Origin: Vairimorpha ceranae
Lineage: Eukaryota; Microsporidia; Nosematidae
Length of the DNA: 64,000 bases
Direction of reading: 5' to 3'
Assembly (NCBI RefSeq): GCF_000988165.1
Contig: NW_020169297.1
Location: 117,196-181,195, forward strand
Under the pieces are notes generated by a model. It made no database searches. It had not been told where the DNA came from and saw only the letters and a program-made list of their open reading frames with translations. Positions 1 to 10,490 of this stretch are shown here, in pieces (within the stretch, counting starts at the first letter, position 1; each line of letters starts with the position of its first letter). A program made the position numbers and the translations under genes.

Positions 1-1804
1 AATATCTGTCTTCTCCCAAATGCAACAGATTCTTCTGATGAAGTGTCTTAGCTTCATAAACAGAATATGAATTTATAATAAAAGGATTAGCTAGTATAGG
101 TAAACAATTTTTCTCATTTTCTTCATTATCAAATATTTTTTTTGCATTGACACGATGACCTGTAACAACGCTGCCATATTCATCTGTTATAATTTTAATT
201 CTGTACATACAGAAACATCCTGGTAAACATGTTACTCCTCCAAAAACTGATTCGAAAGTTTTACTAAGATGGTGACTAATATAATATTCAAATACTTGTA
301 TCATGCTTACCCAGCTTTCACATTTATTTAAAATCATTGTTTCGCCACAAATGCCTATAACTTTTGGATCTGTCTCAAATACAGCTATCATTTTAGTCAA
401 AGCATCAGGTTTGACTATAGTGTCAGCATCTACCATCAAAATGCATTCGAAATCTACAGGATCAATGTGTGGCATTAATATTTTCATTTTGTTATATAAT
501 TCGAAATCTAGTTCTGACAGTCTATCGTTGTAAATTAGTTTTGAAAAAAAAGACATTAGTATAACTTGACTATCTCTTTTACCTCTATTACCTGCTTTAA
601 ATGTTTCGCAAGCATTTCCGCATTTTCTTATAAATATAATTCTACATTTCATTGACTCATCTCTAGTTAGCAAATTATTTTCTCCTTGAACCTTATAATA
701 TCCTGAATACACCATTGCTCTGTTAAGTCTTTTAGTCCCAGGCATTAGAGAAACATATGATTTAGGTAAAACTTCAGAGTTATCAGTTTCAATTAAACTT
801 AAAATAACCTCGGGTGTGCTCTTATCATTATCAGAGCCGGTAATTTCACCATCTGCTATAACTACAATTAACTTATTGTCATAGTCATAATCCTGTTTGC
901 AAAGACTGTCTAAAGTTTTTTTAATTCCTTCTTTATCCTCACTATAACATGTCACTAATAATATTGATGGTGTAACACCAGGAAAATTATTTATTTTTTT
1001 TTTCATATGCCACGAATAAATTGTAGCGAGAACGAATTTTGCAATAATTAAACTAAAAATTATAACTGTAGTGATGTATAAAATTGTATCTGCAAGATAG
1101 CACCCTTTAGTTTTAGTTGCAACTTCTCCGGTAAAAAATGTATCTTTAAAGCACTGAAATTCATCTGTAGACAAATAGTCTTGTTTAGCTTCTCCTCCGG
1201 AATACTTTGCTTTAAATTTATCAAACGTTTTTTCTTTACATAAACTTGGGTCATACACTTTATTGTCAATTACTAAAAAGTTTTTTTTGACGATGTATGA
1301 ATAATCAAAACATATCGGTGCTATTCGTTGCAATTTATCAAGACTTTTCTTACCGTTAAGGAGTTGCTTTCCAAAGGCTCGCTTACAAGCTTCACTTTTA
1401 TTTTTAAAAGTTCCAGTATAAATTAATTTTGGATTAAAGCCACGGTCTTTAGTTTTATAAATGCTTCCATTTGTAATAACAATATTTCCTATTTTTTTAC
1501 TATCTATATTTCCAAAGACATATTGATTACTACCTCTACAAACAAGGGTTGACATTCCATATGTTAAAAAAGTTAGGGCACTACAACAAAGTCCGATACA
1601 CATGCATAATGCTACCTTCTCTCGCCATGCATTTCGCACTTCATCTGTTTTCATCCCAAAACAGCTTAGAATACAATTGGGTATAAGAAATGTACACAAA
1701 CAACAAACGTTTGACCACCACGTTCTCTTTTTTGCTTTTTTTACTAAAGGTCTATGGAATCTAGTTCGAGAAGGGTTTCGCAATATCTCTCCTTGTGACA
1801 ACAT
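1..1804 (-). CDS. Chitin synthase, 3' part beyond window edge
   Basis: Membrane glycosyltransferase that polymerises GlcNAc from UDP-GlcNAc into chitin, needed for the microsporidian spore wall. Read on the minus strand from the ATG at 1804, the frame stays open for about 600 codons and leaves the window. An N-terminal basic stretch and hydrophobic segments come first. After a long lumenal-type region and another membrane segment comes the GT2 catalytic domain, with VDADT (acidic nucleotide-binding site) and, at the very edge, HLGEDRY, which carries the conserved EDR motif. The QRRRW motif must lie outside the window. A CCC box (1806-1808) sits one base before the ATG. The class is probably IV-like from the long N-terminal part, but that is inference. 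The Sel1-repeat gene at 7285-8484 may be a functional partner. Confidence 0.93.
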   Translation of the reverse strand, partial: MLSQGEILRNPSRTRFHRPLVKKAKKRTWWSNVCCLCTFLIPNCILSCFGMKTDEVRNAWREKVALCMCIGLCCSALTFLTYGMSTLVCRGSNQYVFGNIDSKKIGNIVITNGSIYKTKDRGFNPKLIYTGTFKNKSEACKRAFGKQLLNGKKSLDKLQRIAPICFDYSYIVKKNFLVIDNKVYDPSLCKEKTFDKFKAKYSGGEAKQDYLSTDEFQCFKDTFFTGEVATKTKGCYLADTILYITTVIIFSLIIAKFVLATIYSWHMKKKINNFPGVTPSILLVTCYSEDKEGIKKTLDSLCKQDYDYDNKLIVVIADGEITGSDNDKSTPEVILSLIETDNSEVLPKSYVSLMPGTKRLNRAMVYSGYYKVQGENNLLTRDESMKCRIIFIRKCGNACETFKAGNRGKRDSQVILMSFFSKLIYNDRLSELDFELYNKMKILMPHIDPVDFECILMVDADTIVKPDALTKMIAVFETDPKVIGICGETMILNKCESWVSMIQVFEYYISHHLSKTFESVFGGVTCLPGCFCMYRIKIITDEYGSVVTGHRVNAKKIFDNEENEKNCLPILANPFIINSYSVYEAKTLHQKNLLHLGEDRY

Positions 1805-2793
1805 AGGGATATAAGCTATGGCTTGATATAAGGTGTAAACAAATAAACAAACAAATTTTTATACAAGAAAAGATGTGCTTAAAAAATTATACTGAATTTC
1901 AATAACACTATAATTTTTTTTTTCAAGGTTCTTTAACTTTATTTAACAGAAATTAATATATCCCAGAAAACACAAAGGTAGCTTACAAAATTGAAAGAAA
2001 AGATTTTTTCTGTTAAAATAAAGGTAATCTTTTTAATAGTATATAAATAAAAATATCGGAAGATGAGAATTATGTAGATTGAAAATAACTTTACATTCAG
2101 GTGATTAAAATGCAAAGAAATAAAAGCCAAAATAAACTTAACCCTCAAAAGAGATCAATTAGTGGTAAAATATTTTATTAATCTTTAAATAAAAGCAATA
2201 AATGATACACAAATAAATAATCTATATTTGTTGTTTAAAAGATTTTTTTTAGAAAGACTGATACTGTAATTTAATTTGTTGTGTTGTTAAGGTATAATTT
2301 TTTTTTCATTGATGTTACACTTAGATATTTAAATTTCTTTTTTATTAAGTAGCCTAATTATTTGTGTAACTATTCTACTTGTTTATTTCGTGTATTTTTT
2401 AATTTTTTTATAATTTCAATATATTTTGTTCTTTTTGAATCAAAACTGTTAAATATTTGTATTTCTACACTCTTCACTATAATTTTTTAGTTCATAATTT
2501 TAACTTGAACCCTATAGAGCCCTTTTATTTATTTTATATCACATTGTTTAAAAATTTGGATTTTAAAATTGTGGAGTAAAATAAAAATTTATAGATTTGT
2601 GATTCTATTTGATACTTCGAAAGTAAAAATCTAAATCAAATAAGATAAATTAATAAATTTCCAAAAATTATACAAATTTAAAAAATCTTCTTATTCTTAA
2701 TGTTGAAAAAAAATTATTTTTTAATTAAACCAAAGAATTTAGATGCAAATTTTAACGAGTGAACAAAGTAAATATTTAAAAGTATTAACTAAA
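1805..2793. other. Intergenic, no gene seen
   Basis: AT-rich DNA between the chitin synthase start and the 3' end of the cytochrome b5 reductase gene. It holds homopolymer A/T runs and, at 1838-1855, a CAAA-type tract close to the chitin synthase promoter. No reading frame with protein-like composition was found. Confidence 0.6.
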
Positions 2794-3543
2794 TCAAAAT
2801 TTATAAACTTGATTACTATTGTAGCCTAATTCTTTAAGTATACCTGTTAACACCCCTTGACTTTTATCAACAGTTTTATCTCCGGATACTGCATTCATAA
2901 AACCTGGGGGCCCGCAGACATACACAAAATCAAAATTTTTTAATTTTTCTGATTGCGTAACGTGCTCAATTATTTCTTTTGTAATATGTGTTTTAAACAC
3001 ATTATTTTCGTCGCTATTGATAAAATAATTTTTGTCACTGTTGCAGATTTTTTTTTCTCGGCTGAAAACGTGCCAAACTTTAAGGTCACAGTTTATAATA
3101 TCTCGATTAATTAGAGTATCATTAAAGGTGGTATTACAACTAATGATAGTAATTTTTTCTACATTTTCTACATGTTTTAAAATTTGTAACATAGGTGTTA
3201 TACCTGTTCCACCACATATCATTAATATATTATTATATTTGTTAGAATATTTCAATTTTAGCGTTGGCTTTGAAATGTAGACGATATCGTTGATAGATAA
3301 TTTGCTAATATATTCAGATACACCATCGCGCAAGTAAATCTTAATTATAAAGCAAATTTCGTTTTCATTCCATTGTATTGGCGTGTATGGTCTTTTTAAA
3401 TTGCGGTTTGCGTCATAAATGTAAACAAAAAATGAAATATCATCTTTTTTAAGTTCATTAGAAACTTTTAATCTTAAAAAAATAGTGTTATGAGAGACAT
3501 TTTTTTTCTCCAAAATTTTTCCGCTCAATAAACCAGTTTCCAT
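2794..3543 (-). CDS. NADH-cytochrome b5 reductase-like flavoprotein
   Basis: FAD/NADH oxidoreductase of the ferredoxin-NADP reductase superfamily; in yeast (Cbr1/Mcr1) it passes electrons from NADH to cytochrome b5 for lipid metabolism. The 249-aa protein has the FAD-binding RPYTP at residues 51-55, a DGVSEYI segment at about 73-79 matching the phosphate-binding GxxS region, the nucleotide-binding GGTGITPM at 111-118 and CGPPGF at 210-215. It lacks the N-terminal membrane anchor of Cbr1/Mcr1, so it is either soluble or anchored another way. A CCCC box (3546-3549) lies two bases before the ATG. The family call is secure; the electron acceptor is inferred. Confidence 0.93.
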   Translation of the reverse strand: METGLLSGKILEKKNVSHNTIFLRLKVSNELKKDDISFFVYIYDANRNLKRPYTPIQWNENEICFIIKIYLRDGVSEYISKLSINDIVYISKPTLKLKYSNKYNNILMICGGTGITPMLQILKHVENVEKITIISCNTTFNDTLINRDIINCDLKVWHVFSREKKICNSDKNYFINSDENNVFKTHITKEIIEHVTQSEKLKNFDFVYVCGPPGFMNAVSGDKTVDKSQGVLTGILKELGYNSNQVYKF

Positions 3544-4583
3544 TTGGGGTAATAATGTGCTTGCAAAAAATTAGGCTTAAAACTCGTAGCATTTAATTAG
3601 CAAAAAAATAAATGCTAAAAATATATTAAAATATGAAATTCAAACTAGTTTTTGTATTTTTTTATAAAACCATAAAAATAGCTATTTTTGCAAACATTTA
3701 AAATCTTATTATAATTTTATTAATCAAAAACTTTATTATATAAAATACACTTTAGTTTAAATCTAAAATTTTAAATTGCAAATTTTGTTGTGTAATGTTC
3801 ATTAACACATTGAATTCGAAGTTTTGTCAAAAAATTCAAATAAAATTACAAATTTGATGCTTTATTTGCAATAAAAAAGGGAGATTATGACACAAACAAA
3901 TTTTTTAAATAGTTCTAATATAAATCTAAGAGATTTTAATATTGATAAACTTATTGTTGGCTTTTAATGTAGTACTAAGATATTTAATTTCAAGCAACAT
4001 TTTAACTATAAAACATTAAAATCATAAGAAATTTTACAGGACTTGATATAGTTTTATTATAATTTTAAAATATATCTTGTAAGCAAGTAGAAAAACAAAG
4101 CGATCAGACAAACATTAACTTAATTCTTTATTATTTAACTCTTTGTTAAACAATAAGCTTGATTTTTAAAGTAAAATTTGTCTAATTTTAAGTATTTTTT
4201 TATTTAAATAAATTCTAGTTGCATACGTTTACTACATTTATCAAATATAAAAAAAGTAGCTTTTTATATCTTAAATATATTAAAAACTTAAAAAATAAAT
4301 GTAATATTTAAATTAATATCTCCGAAATTTTAATTCACTTTACTTTCCTCTTTTAAAGGTAAAAAATTGCTATTAAATCCCGATAAATTAAATTAACTAT
4401 TAAAGCTAAATTACATTATTATTTTAATTTAATAAAAATATTGTTTGTTTTTATTAATAAACAAAAAGTTATTAAATTATAAATAGTTATATGAAACAAC
4501 TAAATAACACATTTTTTGAAAAAAATAATCAAATACATATACTTAGAAAACCTCTTTATTAAACAACCAATTTTCGTTCAGTA
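3544..4583. other. Intergenic, no convincing gene
   Basis: About 1 kb of very AT-rich sequence. The only item noted is a 26-codon open frame at 3887-3967 (+) preceded by GGG. It is too short to call a gene and is listed as a finding. Confidence 0.5.
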
Positions 4584-4790
4584 CTAATCATATCCGATTA
4601 AGTATAGCAAGAAGTATATAATGTAAATAATAATAGAAACAACAAAACTTAAAACATAAGAAAGTGTCATTGCTATAAAAAATAAAATGAGTCTAAATAC
4701 AAGCATCGCCGTTCTAATACTAAAAATATGTAAAGGCTCTCTTCTATAATATGTAATTGATCTGTTTTTTATCAATTTAGCTGTTGGCAT
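4584..4790 (-). CDS. Small membrane protein, unknown
   Basis: I do not recognise this 68-aa protein. It has a basic N-terminus (several Lys/Arg within the first 24 residues) followed by two closely spaced hydrophobic stretches covering most of the remainder, and ends GYD, so it should be a small double-spanning membrane protein. A start eight codons upstream (4814) is possible, but a CCCC box at 4801-4804 lies inside that extension and 10 nt before the ATG at 4790, so I chose the shorter form. Compact hydrophobic proteins of this kind in other eukaryotes are often subunits of ER membrane complexes, but nothing here proves that. Confidence 0.6.
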   Translation of the reverse strand: MPTAKLIKNRSITYYRREPLHIFSIRTAMLVFRLILFFIAMTLSYVLSFVVSIIIYIIYFLLYLIGYD

Positions 4791-4909
4791 TAATATGACA
4801 GGGGTTACATTCAAAATACAAATATTTATAAGTAATTAACAAATAAAATATTTACGTTAAAATAAACGCCAATATAGTAATGATGTTATGAGGGTAAATT
4901 ACAAAACAC

Positions 4910-5548
4910 ATGATTAAACTAAAACTTTTTATTTTTATATCTTTAATACTCTGTAACCTTAATATGATATTTTTTATGGTAGCATGTGCTCTTCCAAGTT
5001 ATTATATTAGACTACATGATTCTAATGAAATGTTGGCTAGACACGATGAAAGTGTAATAGCTTCTGACTTTTATTCTCCTATAATAATAGAACTTAAAAT
5101 TATGGCAGATGGAAGTATATCGCTTATAGATAAAATAAAAAATCTAAAAATTTCTGTTGAAAAAGATAATATTGTATTAAAAAAAAATGCAGAAGATTTT
5201 GAAACATCTTTGAGTCTTGTGTACAATGGCGACTCAAATTTTTATATTATGAAAGATGATAAGTGTTTAGAAGCACTTTCGTCTATTTTATCACTCGAAA
5301 TAACAGATCTAAGATTTAATGAATGTAAAAAAACCAAAAAACAACTTTGGGAGATTTTATATTTAGCAGATAGAAAAATAAAAAATGAAGCATATTTTTT
5401 TCCTCGCCACACAAAAAAGCATCATTACAAATCTTCACATTTAAACAATAAGAATGGATTTTTCAGAAGCACAGTTGATAATCGGCTAATTACTAAACAC
5501 GGAGATAAGATTAAGATATCAGAAAAATATGAATCAGTTGAATTTTAA
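4910..5548 (+). CDS. Secreted protein, possible ricin-B-type lectin fold
   Basis: The 212-aa product begins with a clear signal peptide (hydrophobic to about residue 27, small residues at ACA), so it should enter the secretory pathway. The segment from about residue 110 to 148 shows a CL at 119-120, a second Cys at 139 and QLW at 145-147. This resembles one lobe of a ricin-B beta-trefoil (CL...C...QxW), a fold that recurs in microsporidian secreted proteins. Only one lobe is clear, so the lectin call is tentative. The C-terminus is rich in His, Lys and Arg. A GGG lies about 20 nt upstream of the ATG, but there is no close CCC box. Confidence 0.7.
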   Translation: MIKLKLFIFISLILCNLNMIFFMVACALPSYYIRLHDSNEMLARHDESVIASDFYSPIIIELKIMADGSISLIDKIKNLKISVEKDNIVLKKNAEDFETSLSLVYNGDSNFYIMKDDKCLEALSSILSLEITDLRFNECKKTKKQLWEILYLADRKIKNEAYFFPRHTKKHHYKSSHLNNKNGFFRSTVDNRLITKHGDKIKISEKYESVEF

Positions 5549-5807
5549 ATAAATTAAATTTTACAGTTTCACTTTAACTTTTTGTATTGGACAATTTAAC
5601 TAAAATAACGATTTATAATAATTAGGGATTCTTAATTTTCTAACAAGTTAAAATGATGTAAGTTTTGAAATTTACAGCCTCAAATTTTTAAATACATTCA
5701 AAGTTCACAAAATGGCGTAATTGGTGTATTAAAAATCAATACAAATATGTTATGTATGAAAGATGATATAACTTATTTGGGACTTTGTTATTTAAAAATA
5801 ATAAAAA

Positions 5808-6062
5808 TTAAAAGTCATCAATATTAACTGGTTCTGTTAGTGCCTTATCTTTATGATAAATAACTTTTAAAATATGCCAACAAATTAAACAATCACATGA
5901 ACATTTATATCCAACAGGACTATTTATTATTTTGTAATCTTCTACACTAAAATATTGTATCTGATAAAAAATTTTAGTTTTTAATGTAGTAGAGTTTATC
6001 TTGTCAAGATCTTCCCCTACCAACAGAAAAATTTCATTTTTATCAATTTTGTCAAAGTCCAT
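5808..6062 (-). CDS. Short SWIM zinc-finger protein
   Basis: An 84-aa protein whose C-terminal half contains CSC followed four residues later by CWH, the CxC...CxH zinc-binding pattern of SWIM domains. SWIM domains occur in the recombination factors Shu2/SWS1 (ZSWIM7) and in some transposon-derived proteins. The short length and position of the finger would fit a reduced Shu2/SWS1-like protein, which would match the other recombination genes in the window, but that is inference. A CCC box (6063-6065) directly abuts the ATG, which argues for a real gene. It lies just downstream of the membrane protein gene at 6106-6669 on the same strand. Confidence 0.7.
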   Translation of the reverse strand: MDFDKIDKNEIFLLVGEDLDKINSTTLKTKIFYQIQYFSVEDYKIINSPVGYKCSCDCLICWHILKVIYHKDKALTEPVNIDDF

Positions 6063-6105
6063 GGGTTACAAAAAAATAAAAGTAAATTGTATTTTATTTA
6101 TGTTT

Positions 6106-6669
6106 TTAAACTTTTTCTTGTTCCTTTCTAACAATCTTAACACCATAATCATCATATTTATCAGATTGTAATCGTTTTAAATAAATACCCATATAATATA
6201 ATAAAGCTAAATCTTGAATTAAAATGTAAGCTAAATATAAAAAAGCAAATACTAAATTGGTAAGACTAGTTGTTGAAAACATTAATAATAAAATAGCTCC
6301 TAAAACATCTTTGCAGAACATAACCACAACCACAAACTTATAAATCTCCTGCGCACCGCTTATAAAACAGCACATTGTTACTAACATAGATCCTACGAAA
6401 AATGTAATAAAAAAAAGATGCAATATCTTTCGTAAGAAATCAAATTTACTAGAAAACTCTGTTCCAAATATTAAAAATAACGGAAAAAAGTTTACAATTC
6501 CCGTAAAAAATATCAGTTTTATTATGTCTGTGATATGCAGAGATTGTACATCTGTAGGTAAATTACTTGCTAGCTTTGAGTTCTCAATATTTGTTATCTG
6601 CTCGGTGACTTTTTTCTCAACTTCTGCTGCCTGTGAAATTGCTTGATTTTGTACATTTTCTTCTTCCAT
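6106..6669 (-). CDS. Polytopic membrane protein, unknown
   Basis: A 187-aa protein of no family I recognise. The first 45 residues are polar and rich in Glu, Asn and Gln; then come about four hydrophobic segments between residues 48 and 165, and a charged C-terminal tail with Lys, Arg and Asp. This topology suggests an ER or Golgi membrane protein with both ends in the cytosol. A CCC box at 6673-6675 lies three bases before the ATG. Only 43 bp separate it from the downstream SWIM gene on the same strand. Confidence 0.75.
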   Translation of the reverse strand: MEEENVQNQAISQAAEVEKKVTEQITNIENSKLASNLPTDVQSLHITDIIKLIFFTGIVNFFPLFLIFGTEFSSKFDFLRKILHLFFITFFVGSMLVTMCCFISGAQEIYKFVVVVMFCKDVLGAILLLMFSTTSLTNLVFAFLYLAYILIQDLALLYYMGIYLKRLQSDKYDDYGVKIVRKEQEKV

Positions 6670-7284
6670 AGTGGGATCTTTCCAAAAAAATATTTTAAAT
6701 TTAAAGTTACCAATAATATAAAGATTCTCCTTTATTAAAAATCCCTTTTTTTAATTAAATAAATTATCCAATTGACATTTATTTGAGATGATAGTAAAAG
6801 CATGTTGTAAAGTTACGAATTTTATTTATCAGGAATATTTTTTGCTTTTTTAATTCACAATAGTACTAGAAACCAAATAGCTTTTTAGCAAAAAAAAATT
6901 GTTACTAAAGTATAATTTAAGATACAAGTTTATGAAGTTTTTATGCTTATAACATTAAGTTGTTTTTTCCAGTAAACAAAATACTGTAGAATATTATTTT
7001 TTCTCTGTCTACGTAAAAGTTTTGTAAAATTTATAATTTATTAAGCTTTCAAATTAATATTAAACTGCAGTTTTTTGACCTGCAACTTACTTAAGTATTC
7101 TTTCATCATGTACAACTTTCAAATTATGTATAAATGCAAATTATTTAATTCGGCCTTTATCATTATAAATTGCCTTTTTGAATCATTTATTTTAAATTGA
7201 ACACTAAAACTACTTTTTTACATAAGACAAAACATTATAAATTGATGGTTTAATTATAGATTTATCAGAAAAAGTTATAATTTA
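6670..7284. other. Intergenic, no gene seen
   Basis: AT-rich spacer between two minus-strand genes. No coding potential or RNA-like structure was noticed. Confidence 0.6.
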
Positions 7285-8484
7285 TTACATCACTTTAATA
7301 ATTTCTCCATTCCCTTCGTATTCTTCAAAAACATTTTCATTTCGATTTTCTAGTGGTATTATTATTAAATGATTTAAAATTTCAAACTCTTGTAGATTTA
7401 AAACAACCTTCTGCTCTTTTAAGTGAACAAAAAGTATCTTTTCCCACCAATTTGAAACAGCTATATTCTTTTTAATTCCTAATCCATTTTTGTAAAAAAT
7501 CGTCATGTACTTGATAGCTTTACAGTCTCCTTTAATAGCTGCTTTAATAGCATAATTATACGCTAGGTTATAATTAGTCTGTGTTTTATCTCCTTTTTCA
7601 ATGAGTGTTTGGGCGATTTTAACTTGTGCGTCGATATGCCCGTTGAAGGCTGCGCTTTTGTAGTATGAAAATGCTTTTTTAAGATCCACATTTACATTAA
7701 GCTCTCCAAACTCAAAACATTGCGCTACTCTATATTGACAATTCGGACATTCATTTTGTGCACCTCTAAAATAAACTTTAAAGCACCAATCAACTTCAAA
7801 AGTGATTTCATTATCAGATAATTTAAATTCTATATATCTAGCATAATCATAAAAAACATAGGGATAGCTTTTAATGGCTTTATTGATCCCTATTTTTAAA
7901 TAAAAAAATGCAATTTCTTCTCGTTCATCAATGTCAAAATTATTCTGTAGCAATATAGTGCCATAAGTATGTAAGCCATGTATTGATCCCAATTTAGCAG
8001 CACATCTATAAAATTCCAATGCCTTATATTTATTTTTAGCACAAACCTCCCCTTTTTCATAACATTGGGCCAGTCTAAAGGTACCAAAAGGAGAACCATT
8101 TTGTGCCGACAACTTATAATATTGAAAGGCGTTTTTCTTATTTATTTCCATTCCAAATAATCCATATTCCAGAGCAAAAGCATAATATGCTATAATATTG
8201 GCAATATATTTCGGTTTTTTTAAATAAAATAAATAATTTTTTACGTAGTGTTCTAATTTTGCACATATTTGTAAGTAATATTCAGTATTAAATTTAACTA
8301 TTTCATTTAAACTTGGTAAAGGATCTTCAGTCAAAAAACTATTTCTCATCAAGCTGTTTTCATCTTCATAAGCTATAGTATATAAATTTAAAAATTCTTC
8401 GAATGCTTTAATACAATCTTGCTGAATCTTATTGCTATACAACTTAAAAATTTTTTTTTCTTGTTTGTATCTCGGTCCATTCAT
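7285..8484 (-). CDS. Sel1-repeat protein, chitin synthase regulator-like
   Basis: A 399-aa protein built from tandem Sel1-like repeats, visible as A..YY.LSAQ.GS..G...LA.CYE.G patterns from about residue 115 to 335. Sel1 proteins are scaffolds; in fungi Skt5/Chs4 carries such repeats and activates chitin synthase, and microsporidian relatives are usually annotated as chitin synthase regulatory factors. A chitin synthase gene lies about 6.7 kb away. The frame is open seven codons further upstream but only to a TTG, so the first ATG at 8484 is used. No CCC box is seen close to this start, unlike most neighbours. Confidence 0.8.
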   Translation of the reverse strand: MNGPRYKQEKKIFKLYSNKIQQDCIKAFEEFLNLYTIAYEDENSLMRNSFLTEDPLPSLNEIVKFNTEYYLQICAKLEHYVKNYLFYLKKPKYIANIIAYYAFALEYGLFGMEINKKNAFQYYKLSAQNGSPFGTFRLAQCYEKGEVCAKNKYKALEFYRCAAKLGSIHGLHTYGTILLQNNFDIDEREEIAFFYLKIGINKAIKSYPYVFYDYARYIEFKLSDNEITFEVDWCFKVYFRGAQNECPNCQYRVAQCFEFGELNVNVDLKKAFSYYKSAAFNGHIDAQVKIAQTLIEKGDKTQTNYNLAYNYAIKAAIKGDCKAIKYMTIFYKNGLGIKKNIAVSNWWEKILFVHLKEQKVVLNLQEFEILNHLIIIPLENRNENVFEEYEGNGEIIKVM

Positions 8485-10490
8485 AAAAGACTGATTTTCT
8501 AACAAAAAAATCGATTTAAAAAGCCTTGGCCAATAAGGAGATAAATTGACAAATAACTTTTTTATATTTGAAATTTTTTTTTTAATTTGATGATTTTTGA
8601 ATTTTGTAACAAATAATTATTTTTAAAGAAATCAATAAAAAAATATATTAATAGTTGGTTTTTAATTGGTGATTAAATATTAAATATTAAATTTAATTTA
8701 TACGTTATTATAACAAATCATTAGCATGCACCTTTTTTGTCTAATAATTAAAATTAAGTGATTTTATGTTTGAATTAATTTACCAAGAACAAATAAATGT
8801 AATTATTGTAATTTGCCTCAATTAGTTTAAAATTACAAGAATTTTATATTTGTTTAAATTTTAAATTTATTATAAAAATGGTTTAAACCAAAAATTGTTA
8901 ATAATTTTGTCTTATTTTGTTACTTTCTTTATAAATATACGATAATTGAAAAGATTTGGTTTTTATTTTATATAATTTTATTATAAATAATAATTGTTTG
9001 TACTTTGAATTTTACAAAATTGAAGATTACAATTTTCTATAATTTTATTACTATCATATTAATATCATAGCCGCTTTCTAATTATAAAAAAGTTCGACTA
9101 GTAAATTACGACAAAATATTTTAAATTGTGTTAAAGCCTTTTCATAAACCTTTTACTGCACAGATTATTTTGTTGTATCTTATAAAATGTAAATTTTTAA
9201 TGTGTTTAATATTTTTAGCCAAAAATTTTAATTTTTCATGCAATATAACAAAATTTCAATAGAACACATAATGGACTAATTAATACGTTGTGTAAAGGCC
9301 GTGTCGTAACCAAAATATTGCATATTATTTCTTGATATAAGAAAAATAAAATGTGGCTAGTTAATTAAACCCTATAAATTTTATAAAAAAAAGTCGTAAA
9401 AATTTAAATAATAAAGAGTTTGACATTTAAATTTAACAAATCATTTTAAAATCATAAAAATAAAATTTTAATTTTTAAAGACACGATGTTTATACTTGTT
9501 AATTTAAAAATAGCGAATTACATTGTACTTTAAATGTATTTTCTTTAAACTTCTACTCCTTTAAGTAAAAAATCTAGAATAAATTTTTGTATTGTTTTTT
9601 TAAGATAAAAGAAATTTTTAGCTCGTGATTTTAAATGTTAACACTTGAATAATTTTAAACAAAAAATAATATTTACTTTTAACATATTAAACACTTAACT
9701 TAATAGACATCAATTTTAATTACATACCATCATCAAATCTTTAAAAAATTGATTTATACCCTTTAATACGTTTTATTTATGCTTGCTAACTTTAGATGGT
9801 TTTAAAATTTAAAAAAAAACTATGTCAGGAAACAAGTCTAAATAAAAATTTAGACTTTTCTTTTTAAAAAATAGACAAGAAAAAGTGACAGATTATTTGA
9901 TAGATAGATAAGCTTAATAGTTTGGTTCTATTGAGAAAAAATGATTATAAATGGGTAAATTAAATCAAATGAAACATTTGTAATAACAATTGGGTGTTAA
10001 ACATCTCAAACGGTTAATTAATATAATTTAAAAGAAAAACATCCTAAAGGGATATAATTGAAAAAAGACTTCAACACAAATTAATAAAATAATGACGTTT
10101 TGAAACAGGAAAAATTTACGAAGACAGAAAAAGGTCAAACTAATAGGTTACATGATTTATATTTATACACAACCATCTTTTTTGATAAAATTTCATTTCA
10201 GTATAATTATGTGAAACAAAACTAAAAATCAGCAAAACAACTACTAATTTTAATAAAATATAACTATATGACCATTAATTTTATATAAATCATTAAACTT
10301 TTTTGGTTTTCATCTGTTAATAATAATAATCTTTTTACAAACATTAATTCTGGAATATAACTTACCAAATAAATAAAGTTAACGTTTAAATCTAACAATG
10401 CCATTTTTACATGATTTTGACTTTTGAAATTTTTGACGTTCCGTAAATTAGTAACGACAAATATAAAAATTTAACGTTTTTACCCTTTTT
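8485..10490. other. Long intergenic region, no gene seen
   Basis: About 2 kb of extremely AT-rich DNA between a minus-strand Sel1 gene and the plus-strand kinase gene, so it carries both promoters. CCC-like sites occur (near 9752) but lead only to frames of a few codons. The kinase promoter end has TATAAAAA followed by CCC at 10483-10485. Confidence 0.55.

Noticed and set aside
303..533. 76-codon plus-strand frame
   Set aside because: It is the antisense shadow of the chitin synthase catalytic domain, which has clear motifs on the minus strand.
4910..5548. Firm ricin-B lectin call
   Set aside because: Only one trefoil lobe shows the CL...C...QxW pattern, so it is kept as a possibility only.
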